DNA of 64,000 nt from Streptomyces sp. XD-27. Lineage in GTDB: Bacteria > Actinomycetota > Actinomycetes > Streptomycetales > Streptomycetaceae. Both the position numbers and the translations under genes were made by a program. The notes under the pieces are model-generated. The model was not told where the DNA came from, ran no database searches, and saw only the letters and a program-made list of their open reading frames with translations. Shown here one piece after another: positions 43,758 through 53,152 of this stretch (its first letter is position 1; each line of letters begins with the position of its first letter). The stretch spans positions 3,720,001-3,784,000 of the forward strand of contig NZ_CP130713.1 of the NCBI RefSeq assembly GCF_030553055.1, given 5' to 3'.

Positions 43758-44699
43758 ATGGAACACGGCGAGAATGTGATCGAGGCCACGGAGGTGTGGC
43801 GCAGGTACGACGGCGGCTTCGCGGCGGTGCGGGGCGTCTCCTTCTCCGTGGCGCGGGGGGAACTGTTCGCCCTGCTCGGGACGAACGGCGCGGGCAAGAC
43901 CTCCACCGTCGAGCTGCTGGAGGGGCTCGCGCTGCCGGACGAGGGATCAGTGCGGCTGCTGGGACTCGATCCGCACCGGGAGCGCGCACAGGTGCGCCCG
44001 CGGATCGGGGTGATGCTTCAGGAAGGCGGCTTCCCTTCGGACCTGACCGCGGCGGAGACGGCACGGATGTGGGCGGGCTGCACCACCGGAGCCCGGCCGG
44101 TGACCGACGCACTGGAGGCGGTCGGGCTCGCGGAGCGGCGGGACGTCCGGGTCAAGCAGCTGTCCGGTGGCGAGCGGCGGCGGCTCGACCTGGCGCTGGC
44201 GCTGCTGGGTCGGCCCGACGTGTTGTTCCTGGACGAGCCGACGACCGGGCTCGACGCGGAGGGGCGGCGTGAGACCTGGGAACTGGTGCGGTCGTTGCGC
44301 GACAGCGGCACGACCGTCCTGCTGACCACCCACTATCTGGAGGAGGCCGAGGAACTGGCCGATCGGCTCGCGATCATGCACGAGGGACGGATAGCCGCGT
44401 CCGGCCGCGTTGCCGACGTCGTCGCGCGGTACCCCTCGCGCATCTCCTTCCAGCTGCCGGACTCCTCCGTGCTCGCGGACCTGCCGCCGCTTCCGGAGTG
44501 GGGGGTCACGGGCCATGAGATGGCCGGGCAGCAGGTGCGGCTGCTCACAGACGACCTTCAACGGACCGCCACCGGACTGCTGCTGTGGGCGCGGGACGCG
44601 GGGGTGGAGCTGGGCGGACTCGACGCTCGGTCGGCCTCGCTGGAAGAGGCGTTCCTGGACATCGCGAAGGAGCTGGAGATGGAGGGGAGCTCACGATGA
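43758..44699 (+). CDS. ABC transporter ATP-binding protein (drug/lipid exporter type)
   Basis: 313 residues. Walker A GTNGAGKTST (near 40), Q-loop MLQEGG, signature LSGGERRRLDLALAL, Walker B VLFLDEPTTGLD, H-loop TTHYLEEAEE. The C-terminal extension (from about 220) is that of DrrA/CcmA-like exporters. With the overlapping permease it forms a two-gene transporter, probably four subunits. GGGGAG precedes the ATG. Followed by a coupled permease and a two-component system. Confidence 0.92.
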   Translation: MEHGENVIEATEVWRRYDGGFAAVRGVSFSVARGELFALLGTNGAGKTSTVELLEGLALPDEGSVRLLGLDPHRERAQVRPRIGVMLQEGGFPSDLTAAETARMWAGCTTGARPVTDALEAVGLAERRDVRVKQLSGGERRRLDLALALLGRPDVLFLDEPTTGLDAEGRRETWELVRSLRDSGTTVLLTTHYLEEAEELADRLAIMHEGRIAASGRVADVVARYPSRISFQLPDSSVLADLPPLPEWGVTGHEMAGQQVRLLTDDLQRTATGLLLWARDAGVELGGLDARSASLEEAFLDIAKELEMEGSSR

Positions 44700-45493
44700 G
44701 CGCGGAGGTAGTCACGGTGCGCGGCATGCGGCGGGCGAGCGGGACCGCGGCCCGGCTGAGGGCACTGGGCCGGGCCGAGCTGACACTGCTGCGGCGGAAC
44801 AAGGCGGCCATGTTCACCGCGCTGGTGCTGCCCCTGACGTTCACCACGGCCATGAAATCCACCGTCGACGGACTGAACCTCAAGGAGGCGGGGCTCTCCC
44901 CGGAAACGGTGCTGCTGCCGGGCACGCTCGGATTCGTGCTGCTCTTCGGCATCTATGCCAACCTCGTGCCGGCGTATGTCGTGCGGCGGGACGAGCTGGT
45001 CCTCAAGCGGCTGCGCTGCGGGGAGCTGACCGACCGGGAGATCCTGGCCGGCACGGCACTGCCGTCGCTCGTCATCGCCCTGGTGCAGTGTCTGCTGGTG
45101 GCGGCGGGGGCTGCCCTGGTCCTGGACGTCGCGGCTCCTGAGGCACCGCACCTGGCGCTCGCCGGGGTGCTCTGCGGAATGGTGATGCTGGCGGCGCTGG
45201 CGGCCGCTACGGCCGGGGTGACCCGGTCCGCGGAGGGCGCCCAACTGAGCGTGATGCCGCTGCTGATGCTCTCGATGGCCGGCTCCGGGCTGGTCTTCCC
45301 GCTGGAGGTGCTGCCGGACCGGGTCGCCTCCGTGTGTGAGGTGCTGCCGCTGACGCCCGTGGTCGGGCTGATACGGGCCGGGTGGACCGGCGCCTCGGGC
45401 CAGACCCTGGGACAGCTGGTCACGGCGATGGTCTGGACTGGTGTCGCGGTGTTTGCTGTACGGCGGTGGTTCCGCTGGGAGCCGCGTCAGTGA
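44696..45493 (+). CDS. ABC-2 type transporter permease
   Basis: 265 residues with six hydrophobic helices (first at about 40, last near 245) and the ABC-2 motif LVFPLEVLPDRVASVCEVLPLTPVV before the final helix. The ATG overlaps the ATPase stop (ATGA), so the two are coupled. Substrate unknown. Confidence 0.88.
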   Translation: MSAEVVTVRGMRRASGTAARLRALGRAELTLLRRNKAAMFTALVLPLTFTTAMKSTVDGLNLKEAGLSPETVLLPGTLGFVLLFGIYANLVPAYVVRRDELVLKRLRCGELTDREILAGTALPSLVIALVQCLLVAAGAALVLDVAAPEAPHLALAGVLCGMVMLAALAAATAGVTRSAEGAQLSVMPLLMLSMAGSGLVFPLEVLPDRVASVCEVLPLTPVVGLIRAGWTGASGQTLGQLVTAMVWTGVAVFAVRRWFRWEPRQ

Positions 45494-45568
45494 GGGAGAG
45501 CCGCGGCAGGACGCTGACGCAGCGCTGATGGGGAGCGTGCGGCACTGGGGCAGGAGAGGGGCGACGGC

Positions 45569-46963
45569 GTGGCCGGACGGAAATGGCGCAGTAGGAGCAG
45601 GCTCGCGCAGGTCGACCTGTACACGCGAGGGACCCTGTACTCGTTCGCCTGGCTGGCTCCCGCCTGCACACTGCTGCTGCTCACCACGCTGCCGGTGCGC
45701 ACGTCGGGAGCGCCCCTCACGCTGGTCTTGCTGGTCGCCGCGCTGGCCGTCGTGCAGGTCGTGTCCGGTACGGGGCTGATGCGCGGCGGGCTGGACCAGT
45801 ATCTGAAGACCGGGACGGTCACCCGGCGGCAGGTGGTGACCGGGGCCGCGCTGCTGGCCGGGATGGTCGGATGGGTGCTGGCGCTGGCATCGGTCGGCGG
45901 GATAGAGGGCTCGGGGGTGATCGCGTCACTGCTGGCATCCGTCGCCATCCCCTTCCTTGGGGCACATGTCCTGATGGTGCCGGTGCGGACGGCGATGGCC
46001 GCACAGGTGGCCATCGCGGTCGTAGCCGGCGCCGGGCTGGCGGCGATCGGCAGCGGCATCCTGACCGCGGTGGGAGCGTCCCTGGTGATGCTGGTCATCG
46101 TCGGCTGGGTCGCCTTCACGGTCCGGTGTTCGGCATGGGTGCTGGCGGTGATGTGGGAGCTGGATGCTGCCCGGGGCGTCCAGGCCCGGCTGGCCGTGGC
46201 GGAGGAGCGGCTGCGCTTCGGCCGGGACATGCACGACGTTCTGGGCCGCAATCTCGCGGTGATCGCTCTCAAGAGCGAGCTGGCCGTCCAACTGGCGCAT
46301 CGCGGGTCGGCGGCGGCCGTGGACCAGATGACCGAGGTGCAGCGCCTCGCGCAGGACTCCCAGCGGGAGGTGCGGGATGTGGTGCGCGGCTATCGGGAGG
46401 CCGATCTGCACACCGAGTTCGTGGGCGCCCGCTCGGTACTGCGGGCGGCCGGTGTGGACTGCCGGATCGACGACGGCGGCGAGCGGGACGGGGCCGCGGA
46501 CAGCGCGCCGGGCGGGGCTGTGCTGCCGGGGGCGGTGCAGTCGGCGCTGGCGTGGGTCGTGCGGGAGGGGACGACGAATGTGCTGCGGCACTCAGAGGCC
46601 CGGCACTGCACGGTGCGGCTGCGGGTGGGGGACGCGGCGGTGCTGGTGATGGAGAACGACGGTGTGCGCGGCACCGGGGGCAGCGAACCGACCACGGGGA
46701 GCGGGGAGAGGGGCGGGGCCCCCGGAGGTGGGGGTGGCTCCGAAGGGGAGCCGGGCAGCGGGCTCAGGGGGCTGCAGGAGCGGCTGGCGGCGGTGGGCGG
46801 CACTGTGGGCATCGAGACCCTGTCCGGCGGCGTCTTCCGGCTCACGGCGGAGGTGCCGCTGGTGAACGGGGAATCGCCGGCCGACTCGTCGGCCCGGTTG
46901 TCAGGTGGATCGTCGGCCGGGCTGTCGGAGGCGGTCGTCGGGACGGAAGGCGGGGAGCGGTGA
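45569..46963 (+). CDS. Sensor histidine kinase, HisKA_3 (NarL-partner) type
   Basis: 464 residues. Six hydrophobic segments (about 25-195) with almost no external loop, an intramembrane-sensing layout. The dimerisation helix holds the phosphoacceptor (FGRDMHDVLGRNLAVIALK). The ATPase domain has VVREGTTNVLRHSEA (N-box) and GSGLRGLQERLAAVGG (G-box), separated by a Gly/Ser-rich insertion. It probably senses a membrane event or the transporter itself. The GTG follows GGAGAGGGG. Its stop overlaps the regulator start (TGATG). Confidence 0.9.
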   Translation: MAGRKWRSRSRLAQVDLYTRGTLYSFAWLAPACTLLLLTTLPVRTSGAPLTLVLLVAALAVVQVVSGTGLMRGGLDQYLKTGTVTRRQVVTGAALLAGMVGWVLALASVGGIEGSGVIASLLASVAIPFLGAHVLMVPVRTAMAAQVAIAVVAGAGLAAIGSGILTAVGASLVMLVIVGWVAFTVRCSAWVLAVMWELDAARGVQARLAVAEERLRFGRDMHDVLGRNLAVIALKSELAVQLAHRGSAAAVDQMTEVQRLAQDSQREVRDVVRGYREADLHTEFVGARSVLRAAGVDCRIDDGGERDGAADSAPGGAVLPGAVQSALAWVVREGTTNVLRHSEARHCTVRLRVGDAAVLVMENDGVRGTGGSEPTTGSGERGGAPGGGGGSEGEPGSGLRGLQERLAAVGGTVGIETLSGGVFRLTAEVPLVNGESPADSSARLSGGSSAGLSEAVVGTEGGER

Positions 46964-47604
46964 TGGAGCGGACCGGCACAGCCGGCACAGGGCCTGGGGA
47001 GGTGCGGCTGCTGCTCGCGGACGACGAGCATCTGATCCGGGGTGCCCTGGCGGCGCTGTTGGCGCTGGAGGACGACTTGCGGGTGGTCGCCGAGGCCGCG
47101 ACCGGGCCCGAGGCGCTGGCGATGGCGCGGGCGCACCGGCCTGATGTGGCGGTGCTGGATCTGCAGATGCCGGGCGCGGACGGTGTGGCGGTTGCCACAT
47201 CGCTGCGGGCCGAGCTGCCCGACTGCCGGATCATGATCGTCACCAGTCATGGCCGCCCTGGCCACCTGAAGCGGGCGCTGGAGGCCGGGGTGCGCGGGTT
47301 CGTGCCGAAGACGGTGTCGGCGCAGCGGCTGGCGGAGATCATCCGCGCGGTGCACGGCGGAAGCCGTTACGTGGACCCCGAGTTGGCGGCGGACGCGATA
47401 AGCGCCGGGGACTCGCCGCTGTCCGTGCGGGAGGCGGAGTTGCTGGAGCTGGCGGAGGGTGGGGCGCCCGTCGCGGAGATCGCGCAGCGGGCGGCGCTGA
47501 CGCCGGGAACGGTGCGCAATTACCTCTCGTCGGCCGTGGCGAAGCTGAACGCGGAGAATCGGCATGCGGCCGCGCGCATCGCACGCGAGCAAGGTTGGCT
47601 ATAG
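46963..47604 (+). CDS. NarL/FixJ-family response regulator
   Basis: 213 residues. Receiver domain 12-130 with LLLADDEHLIRGAL, phosphoacceptor Asp in VAVLDLQMPGADG, and FVPKTVS; LuxR-type HTH at 150-210 (LSVREAELLELAEGG, TPGTVRNYLSSAVAKL). Cognate of the overlapping kinase gene; it probably controls the ABC operon through the ATGACA repeats upstream. Confidence 0.92.
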   Translation: MERTGTAGTGPGEVRLLLADDEHLIRGALAALLALEDDLRVVAEAATGPEALAMARAHRPDVAVLDLQMPGADGVAVATSLRAELPDCRIMIVTSHGRPGHLKRALEAGVRGFVPKTVSAQRLAEIIRAVHGGSRYVDPELAADAISAGDSPLSVREAELLELAEGGAPVAEIAQRAALTPGTVRNYLSSAVAKLNAENRHAAARIAREQGWL

Positions 47605-47636
47605 TGGACTCCGCACCGCACGGAAGTGTGGGGCAT

Positions 47637-47709
47637 GCGGACGTAGCTCAGTTGGTAGAGCGCAACCTTGCCAAGGTTGAGGTCGCGAGTTCGAGCCTCG
47701 TCGTCCGCT
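47637..47709 (+). tRNA. tRNA-Gly (anticodon GCC), copy 2
   Basis: Sequence identical to the copy at 43473. Preceded 31 nt upstream by TATAGT. Confidence 0.96.
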
Positions 47710-47717
47710 CTCGATTA

Positions 47718-47750
47718 CGAAGGCCCCGGTCATCACGACCGGGGCCTTCG
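47718..47750. terminator. Terminator after tRNA-Gly copy 2 (also serves purC)
   Basis: CGAAGGCCCCGGTC and GACCGGGGCCTTCG, 14 bp, 5-nt loop, between convergent transcripts. Confidence 0.8.
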
Positions 47751-47795
47751 GCGTTCCCGGGGCAGGGCCCTCGGTGTTCCCGAGGGCCCGCGTTC

Positions 47796-48695
47796 CTAGG
47801 ACCAGCGGGTGCCGGTGAGGCGCTCGTATGCCTCCAGGTACTTGGCGCGGGTCTGCTCGACGACGTCCGCCGGGAGCAGGGGCGGGGGCAGGGTGCCGTG
47901 GCGGTCCCAGCCGGAGGCCGGGGAGGTCAGCCAGTCGCGGACGAACTGCTTGTCGAAGGACGGCTGGGCGCGGCCCGGCTGCCACTGTTCCTCGGGCCAG
48001 AAGCGGGAGGAGTCGGGGGTCAGCACCTCGTCGGCGAGGATCAGCTGCTCGCCCTCGTGGCCGAACTCGAACTTGGTGTCGGCGAGGATGATGCCGCGGT
48101 CGCGCGCGATGTCCCGGGCCCGGCTGTAGACGGCGAGGGTGAGCTGGCGCAGGTGCGCGGCGGTCTCGGCGCCGACCTGGCGGGCGACCTCCTCGTAGGA
48201 GACGTTCTCGTCGTGCTCGCCGACCTCGGCCTTGGTGGCCGGGGTGAAGATCGGGGACGGCAGTTCGGAGCCGTTGACCAGGCCCTCGGGGAGGGCGAGC
48301 CCGCAGACGGTGCGGTCCCGCTGGTACTCGACGAGGCCGGAGCCGGTCAGATAGCCGCGGGCCACGCACTCGACCGGGATCATCTTCAGTGATCGGCAGA
48401 TCATGGTGCGGCCGGCCCAGTCGGCGGGGGCGCCGTCGGGGACCTCGGTCGAGATCACATGGTTGGGGACGAGGTCGGCGAGCTGGTCGAACCACCACAG
48501 GGAGAGCCGGGTGAGGACGCGCCCCTTGTCGGGGATCTCGGTGGGCAGCACCCAGTCGTAGGCGGACATCCGGTCGCTGGCGACCATCACGAGGTCGCCG
48601 TTCTCGTTCCGGTAGAGGTCGCGCACCTTGCCGGTGTGCAGGTGCTCAAGGCCCGGCACCTCGACCGGTTCGGGCTTCTCTACGAATCCGGACAC
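47796..48695 (-). CDS. purC: Phosphoribosylaminoimidazole-succinocarboxamide synthase
   Basis: 299 residues. HTGKVRDLYRNENGDLVMVA and VLPTEIPDKGRVLTRLSLWWF at the N-terminus, VECVARGYLTGSGL, and DTKFEFGHEGEQLILADEVLTPDSSRFW are standard for SAICAR synthetase. It joins CAIR and aspartate using ATP. The GTG at 48695 has AGGAGG 5 nt upstream. Confidence 0.96.
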   Translation of the reverse strand: MSGFVEKPEPVEVPGLEHLHTGKVRDLYRNENGDLVMVASDRMSAYDWVLPTEIPDKGRVLTRLSLWWFDQLADLVPNHVISTEVPDGAPADWAGRTMICRSLKMIPVECVARGYLTGSGLVEYQRDRTVCGLALPEGLVNGSELPSPIFTPATKAEVGEHDENVSYEEVARQVGAETAAHLRQLTLAVYSRARDIARDRGIILADTKFEFGHEGEQLILADEVLTPDSSRFWPEEQWQPGRAQPSFDKQFVRDWLTSPASGWDRHGTLPPPLLPADVVEQTRAKYLEAYERLTGTRWS

Positions 48696-48774
48696 GGATC
48701 CTCCTGGGGGTTTCGACCAAGTGCTGTGATTGTCCCCCACGGCGCGGGGCGCCGGTGACACGGGTCCGCCCTGG

Positions 48775-50325
48775 TCACTCGCGTTTGCACATGCGGTCCA
48801 GCAGGTTCGCGGTGGCGCGCTGGATGCGCTCGTCGACGTGGCCGGGCCGGTCCAGCGCCGGTGACCAGGCGAAAGTGCCGGAGGCGAAGACGAGTGCGCC
48901 GCTGGGCGCGCGGTACAGCGAGGTCTCCTGGTGCCGTGCGGCGCCGTCCCCGTCGGCGTACGGCGAGTGGGCGAGGAGGATCCGCCGGGTGTGCTCGGGC
49001 AGGTTCGTCCGGGGGAAGTAGCGGTCGGCCTCGCCCGCCACCAGGCCGGGCAGTTCGTCTCCCTCCCCCGCGCCCGTTCCCTCCCACAGCCAGTGGTCGG
49101 CGTTGCGGACGACCAGCGGGTGCGGCTCGGGGACCCGTCCCGCGTACTGGATGCCGATCACTTCCTGCTCGGGCTCCGCCGTCTCCCGCCACAGCGCGGA
49201 GCGGCCCGGTCCGCGGCGCTTGCGGCAGGTCAGCAGCCGGTCCGGGCCGGCCGGTGAGGGTGCCAGCTCGACCTGCCAGTACATGGTGTTGGCGGACAGG
49301 AAGACCAGCGAGGTGCCGGTGTCGCGGGCGAGTTCGACCGTGCGGCGCATGGGAACCGACCAGTACTCGTCGTGGCCGGGGAAGACCAGGGCGCGGTAGC
49401 GGGCGGGGTCGATGCGACCGGCGTGCAGATCGCGGGTGTCGGCGTAGGCGAGGTCGTAGCCGTACCGCTCGGCCCAGCGGATGAAGTCGTAGGCGTGGCC
49501 CACGTGCAGGGGCAGGCCGGCGCCCGCGTACGGCCGGTCGAAGGAGACCGTGACCGCAGCGTCCTGCTCGCCGAGCAGCCGTCCGTGTTCGTCCCAGGCG
49601 TGGTAGAGGCTGGCGCCGGTGTGGCCGTCCTCGGGGTAGAGGTTGTACGCCTGCCAGGTGATGTCCGGGAGGACCAGCAGCAGATCGGCCGGATGGTCGT
49701 CGCGGACGGTGAACGGGATGTGGCTGCGGTAGCCGTCGGCGGTGGTCAGCACGGCGACGTAGGCGCCCAGCTGCCAGTACGAGGGGATCTGGAGCCGCCA
49801 CGAGAGCCACCAGTGGTGGCAGGAGACGGTGCGGTCGGCGGTGAGCGGCGGCGGCTGGACGATGCCGGACAGCCGCGGGCTGGTGGTGATCTTCGCGGCG
49901 CCGTCCCCGGCGTAGTGCCCGATGCGGTAGACATCCACGCTGAACTGCTGCGGCGGGTCGACGGTGATGCGGAAGTCGATGGCTTCGCCGGGGGCGACCG
50001 CCGGGGTGGAGGTGAAGCCCTTGATCTGCCGGTGGACGTCGTCGGCGGTGCGCGGGCCGGAGACGCCGGGGCGGGGGGTGACGCGGCCGGTGCCCCGGGT
50101 CGTGGCGCGTGCGGCGCCGCCGGGGCCGGCGGCCGAGCGGGGCCCGGACACCGGGCCCGCCCCGGGGCCGTCGCCGTAGTCCACGTACCACGGCACGACA
50201 TGGCCGGTGTCGTCGAAATAGTGCTCGCTTCCGCGCAGCCACGGCAGCGGTCCCTGACCGAAGGGGTCCGTCACCGCATGCGCGAGCGCCCCCGACTCCC
50301 AGCGCCGGATGTGCTCCGTCCCCAT
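48775..50325 (-). CDS. N,N-dimethylformamidase beta-subunit-like protein
   Basis: 516 residues. A short N-terminal region, then a beta-sandwich-like part (SPRLSGIVQPPP, FTSTPAVAPGEAIDF) and a large domain that matches the catalytic part of N,N-dimethylformamidase large subunits (DITWQAYNLYPEDGHTGASL, LVFPGHDEYWSVPMRR, AHSPYADGDG). Characterised members hydrolyse dimethylformamide with iron bound by Tyr and Glu residues; many actinobacterial homologues are uncharacterised and lack the small subunit, which is also not visible here. The ATG at 50325 has GGGAGGGG before it. Confidence 0.8.
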   Translation of the reverse strand: MGTEHIRRWESGALAHAVTDPFGQGPLPWLRGSEHYFDDTGHVVPWYVDYGDGPGAGPVSGPRSAAGPGGAARATTRGTGRVTPRPGVSGPRTADDVHRQIKGFTSTPAVAPGEAIDFRITVDPPQQFSVDVYRIGHYAGDGAAKITTSPRLSGIVQPPPLTADRTVSCHHWWLSWRLQIPSYWQLGAYVAVLTTADGYRSHIPFTVRDDHPADLLLVLPDITWQAYNLYPEDGHTGASLYHAWDEHGRLLGEQDAAVTVSFDRPYAGAGLPLHVGHAYDFIRWAERYGYDLAYADTRDLHAGRIDPARYRALVFPGHDEYWSVPMRRTVELARDTGTSLVFLSANTMYWQVELAPSPAGPDRLLTCRKRRGPGRSALWRETAEPEQEVIGIQYAGRVPEPHPLVVRNADHWLWEGTGAGEGDELPGLVAGEADRYFPRTNLPEHTRRILLAHSPYADGDGAARHQETSLYRAPSGALVFASGTFAWSPALDRPGHVDERIQRATANLLDRMCKRE

Positions 50326-50653
50326 GCCCGCTCCCCTCCCGTTCTTCCCCTGGCGGCCCACGGCCCGCCCGTCCGCTTCTCGTCGCCCGCTTCCGTTCGG
50401 CCGCTCCCCGCTCGTCCCCGTGCAGATCCGCTCACTCTTCTGTCGGGCCGAGTACTGGCGGTCGACTACAAGCACATCACATAACGCACCCAGTCCATCA
50501 CTGTTCGTCGCGAATTGGCGGGAGTGAACTTTCCCGGACACGGCGCGCAGGACATCCCCCACCACGCCGCGCGCGGCGCGGTGTCCCACGAGAACCTGCG
50601 ACGCCTTGCGGTGGCCCGCTACGTCTCGCGGCTTTCCGCGGCGTCTCGCGGTC

Positions 50654-52903
50654 TCACGCCAGGCGCACGGGCTTCTCCGAGCGGACGCCGATCTCCGCCA
50701 GCCACGCGCGCAGCGGCCGGGCGTCGCCGTCCTCGACCAGGCTCAGCACCGGTGGCGCCAGGTCCGCCGCGCGGCGGCCGTCGACCAGCAGCACGGGCCC
50801 GTCCAGCCAGTCCAGGCCGGGTTCGGCACCCGCGGTGTCCACGGCGGCGCAGCAGACGATGGCGGTGACGTGGTCGGCGAGCAGCTCGCGTCCGGTGCGC
50901 GGCGGCTGGAGCGGGAAGAGCGGCATGTACCCGTCGAGCCACGGGTCGGCCATGGCCGGCGTCGCGCTCCGGCCGTGGCTGTCCGCCGGGCAGCCGGGGT
51001 CCGGCTCGTCCGCCGCCGCCTGGCTCGCCGCGCGCCGGGCCGCGGTCTCCTCGCGGGCCAGCTCGCCGGTCAGCCGCACGGCCAGCTCCTCCCCGGCGGC
51101 CGCTGCGGCGACGGCCGCGTGGGGTGTCGCCGCGCTTCCGCGCGCCGGGGCGGAGAGCCGGTCCATGACGCGGGCGAGGGTGGCCGTACGGACCTCCGGC
51201 GCGCCCGATCCGGCCCCGCGCCCGTCATGCCTGAGCGCTTCGCGCCGGAGCCCCTCGGAGGTGATTGCCCCGGAGGTGATGGCCCCGGACGCGATTCCTC
51301 CGGACGCGATTCCTCCGGGCGGGATCCCTTCGTGCCGGAGCTCCACGGATCCGAGGTCCACAGGCCCCAGGTCCACAGGCCCGAGGTCCACGCCCCGGAG
51401 CTCCTCGGGCAGGAGTGCCGCGGGCCGCCGGCCGGCCTGGTGGTCGCCGCGGCCCTCGCTCCGGAGCGGGGCGCGCTCGCGGCCGGGGGCATCGGGGGCG
51501 GGCTCGTCCAGCACGCGCAGCAGTCGCGCGGCCTCCAGCCGCCACTTGCGGTCCACCACCTGCTCCGGATAGTGCTCCCACTCGACCGGGGTCCAGCCCG
51601 GCCCCGGCTGGGGCGGGCCGCCGTGGAACAACCGGGCGGCCAGCAGCGAGGTCGCCTCGTCGACGGCCCCCGGCTCCTCCAGCAGGTCGCACGCGGGGCG
51701 CTCGCCGAGCCGGGAGGCGAAGCCCTCGGCCAGCCGGTCGCGGCGGGACAGCTCGGTCAGGGCCGAGACGACGCCCGCGTCCAGCTGCGAGGGCCAGCGG
51801 CCCATGCGCCAGGCGGGCAGCGCGACCCGGGTCAGCAGCCGGTCCCAGCCCGCGTAGGCCAGCCCCACCTGCTCCTGGGCGACGATCCGCAGGCCGTAGT
51901 CCACGTTCTGTGCGCGCTGGGAGGCGGCCGCGGCGACGCCGCGCTCCATCTCGGCCGCGTGGTCCCGGCAACGGCGCAGCAGCAGCCGGGCGACCCAGCC
52001 GACGAAGGCGAGGGCGGGACGGCGCAGCAAGCGCCCGAAGACGGCCGCCACGATGCGCCGGGCACGGCCGCCGCCCGCCGCTCCGTCCGTCCCCGCGCCG
52101 CGCGTCGGGGGGCCCGCCGGGAGGTCGGCGGCAGCGCCGTACGGCGTGTCTCCGGGGAAGCCCGGTGCCACCGGGCGCGAGCCGGTGCCCTGTGCCGCGA
52201 CGGCCACCGCCGCGTCCAGGCCCCGCACGAACCGCCGGGCGGCGGCTATGTCGGGGTGCGCGGACGGCCCCGTACCCGCGACGACCGGTGCGAGCAGCGC
52301 GCGCAGCTCGGCGACGCGCATCCACCACAGGAAGGGTGAGCCGATCACCAGGACCGGGGCCTGGGGCGCCCGGCCGCGCCCGAAGGCCGTGAGGCCGCGC
52401 GTGGCCGCCGCTGCCGCGCCCGCGGCCGCCGGAACGCTCCGGCCCGCCGCCCCGGCCTTCGCGCCCGCCCTGGACCGGCCGTGCGCGCGATGCGTACGGT
52501 CCTCCAGCCAGCTGTCGCAGTCAGGGGTCAGCGCTATGGCGGACGGCGCGGGCACCTCCAGGCGGTCGGCGAGGTCGCGGACCAGTCGGTAGAGGTCGGG
52601 GGCCGATTCCTCGGGGATCGGCACGGTCGGGCTGAGGGCGGGCCTGGCCCGTACGACCACGGCGGCCACCGCGGCCGCCACCAGCAGCACCACCAGGGCC
52701 ACGCCGGTCACCGCCCAGCGCACGGCGCTCCACCCCTCGCCGCCGCCGATCCGGCCGGTGGCGCTCGCCACCAGCAGCACCACGGCCGCGGCCGCGGGTA
52801 GAAGCGCCACGGCCAGCGCCGTGCCGCGGATCCGCAGCACTGCGAGCGCGCGGGCGCGCGCTGCCTGTGCTCCTGCTTCCGGACCTGCCACGAGTCTGAT
52901 CAC
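50654..52903 (-). CDS. Membrane protein resembling a degenerate M48 peptidase
   Basis: 749 residues. Two helices (28-49 and 61-85), then a region laid out like M48/HtpX peptidases (PDLYRLVRDLADRLEVPAPSAI near 102-123, VLVIGSPFL at 184), but where HExxH should follow the protein reads ELRALLAPVVAG (199-210), so no zinc site. A Gly/Ile/Ser repeat lies in the middle of the C-terminal half and a domain ending DWLDGPVLLVDGRRAADLAPP closes it. If related, it is an inactive scaffold. The GTG at 52903 is the longest start; the next GTG four codons on is equally good. Confidence 0.6.
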   Translation of the reverse strand: MIRLVAGPEAGAQAARARALAVLRIRGTALAVALLPAAAAVVLLVASATGRIGGGEGWSAVRWAVTGVALVVLLVAAAVAAVVVRARPALSPTVPIPEESAPDLYRLVRDLADRLEVPAPSAIALTPDCDSWLEDRTHRAHGRSRAGAKAGAAGRSVPAAAGAAAAATRGLTAFGRGRAPQAPVLVIGSPFLWWMRVAELRALLAPVVAGTGPSAHPDIAAARRFVRGLDAAVAVAAQGTGSRPVAPGFPGDTPYGAAADLPAGPPTRGAGTDGAAGGGRARRIVAAVFGRLLRRPALAFVGWVARLLLRRCRDHAAEMERGVAAAASQRAQNVDYGLRIVAQEQVGLAYAGWDRLLTRVALPAWRMGRWPSQLDAGVVSALTELSRRDRLAEGFASRLGERPACDLLEEPGAVDEATSLLAARLFHGGPPQPGPGWTPVEWEHYPEQVVDRKWRLEAARLLRVLDEPAPDAPGRERAPLRSEGRGDHQAGRRPAALLPEELRGVDLGPVDLGPVDLGSVELRHEGIPPGGIASGGIASGAITSGAITSEGLRREALRHDGRGAGSGAPEVRTATLARVMDRLSAPARGSAATPHAAVAAAAAGEELAVRLTGELAREETAARRAASQAAADEPDPGCPADSHGRSATPAMADPWLDGYMPLFPLQPPRTGRELLADHVTAIVCCAAVDTAGAEPGLDWLDGPVLLVDGRRAADLAPPVLSLVEDGDARPLRAWLAEIGVRSEKPVRLA
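51255..51390 (-). repeat. 15-bp tandem repeats in the membrane protein gene
   Basis: Two adjacent in-frame arrays encode GGIASGGIASGAITSGAITS and GPVDLGPVDLGSVEL. Confidence 0.8.
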
Positions 52904-53116
52904 CCCCTACTGCCCTGCTGACGAGTGAGACAGCGGGCGCTTGGCGGCGTTGCTTCGTACTCCCCCACTGTCACACCGGTCCACGCTGTCGCAATGCCGG
53001 TGGGCCAGTTGCCGCAGCGCACCTGAGCGGCACATTAGTTGGGGCAACGGCGCCCGTCAGCAGGATGGCCAAGCGCTCACTCGATGGAATGGGATTGGCC
53101 GGAGCAGGCAACCATC

Positions 53117-53146
53117 GGGCCCGCCGACGCGTGCGTCGGCAGGCCC
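53117..53146 (-). terminator. Terminator of purD
   Basis: GGGCCCGCCGACGC and GCGTCGGCAGGCCC form a stem with one mismatch around a 2-nt loop, just past the purD stop. Confidence 0.6.
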
Positions 53147-53152
53147 GTCGGA

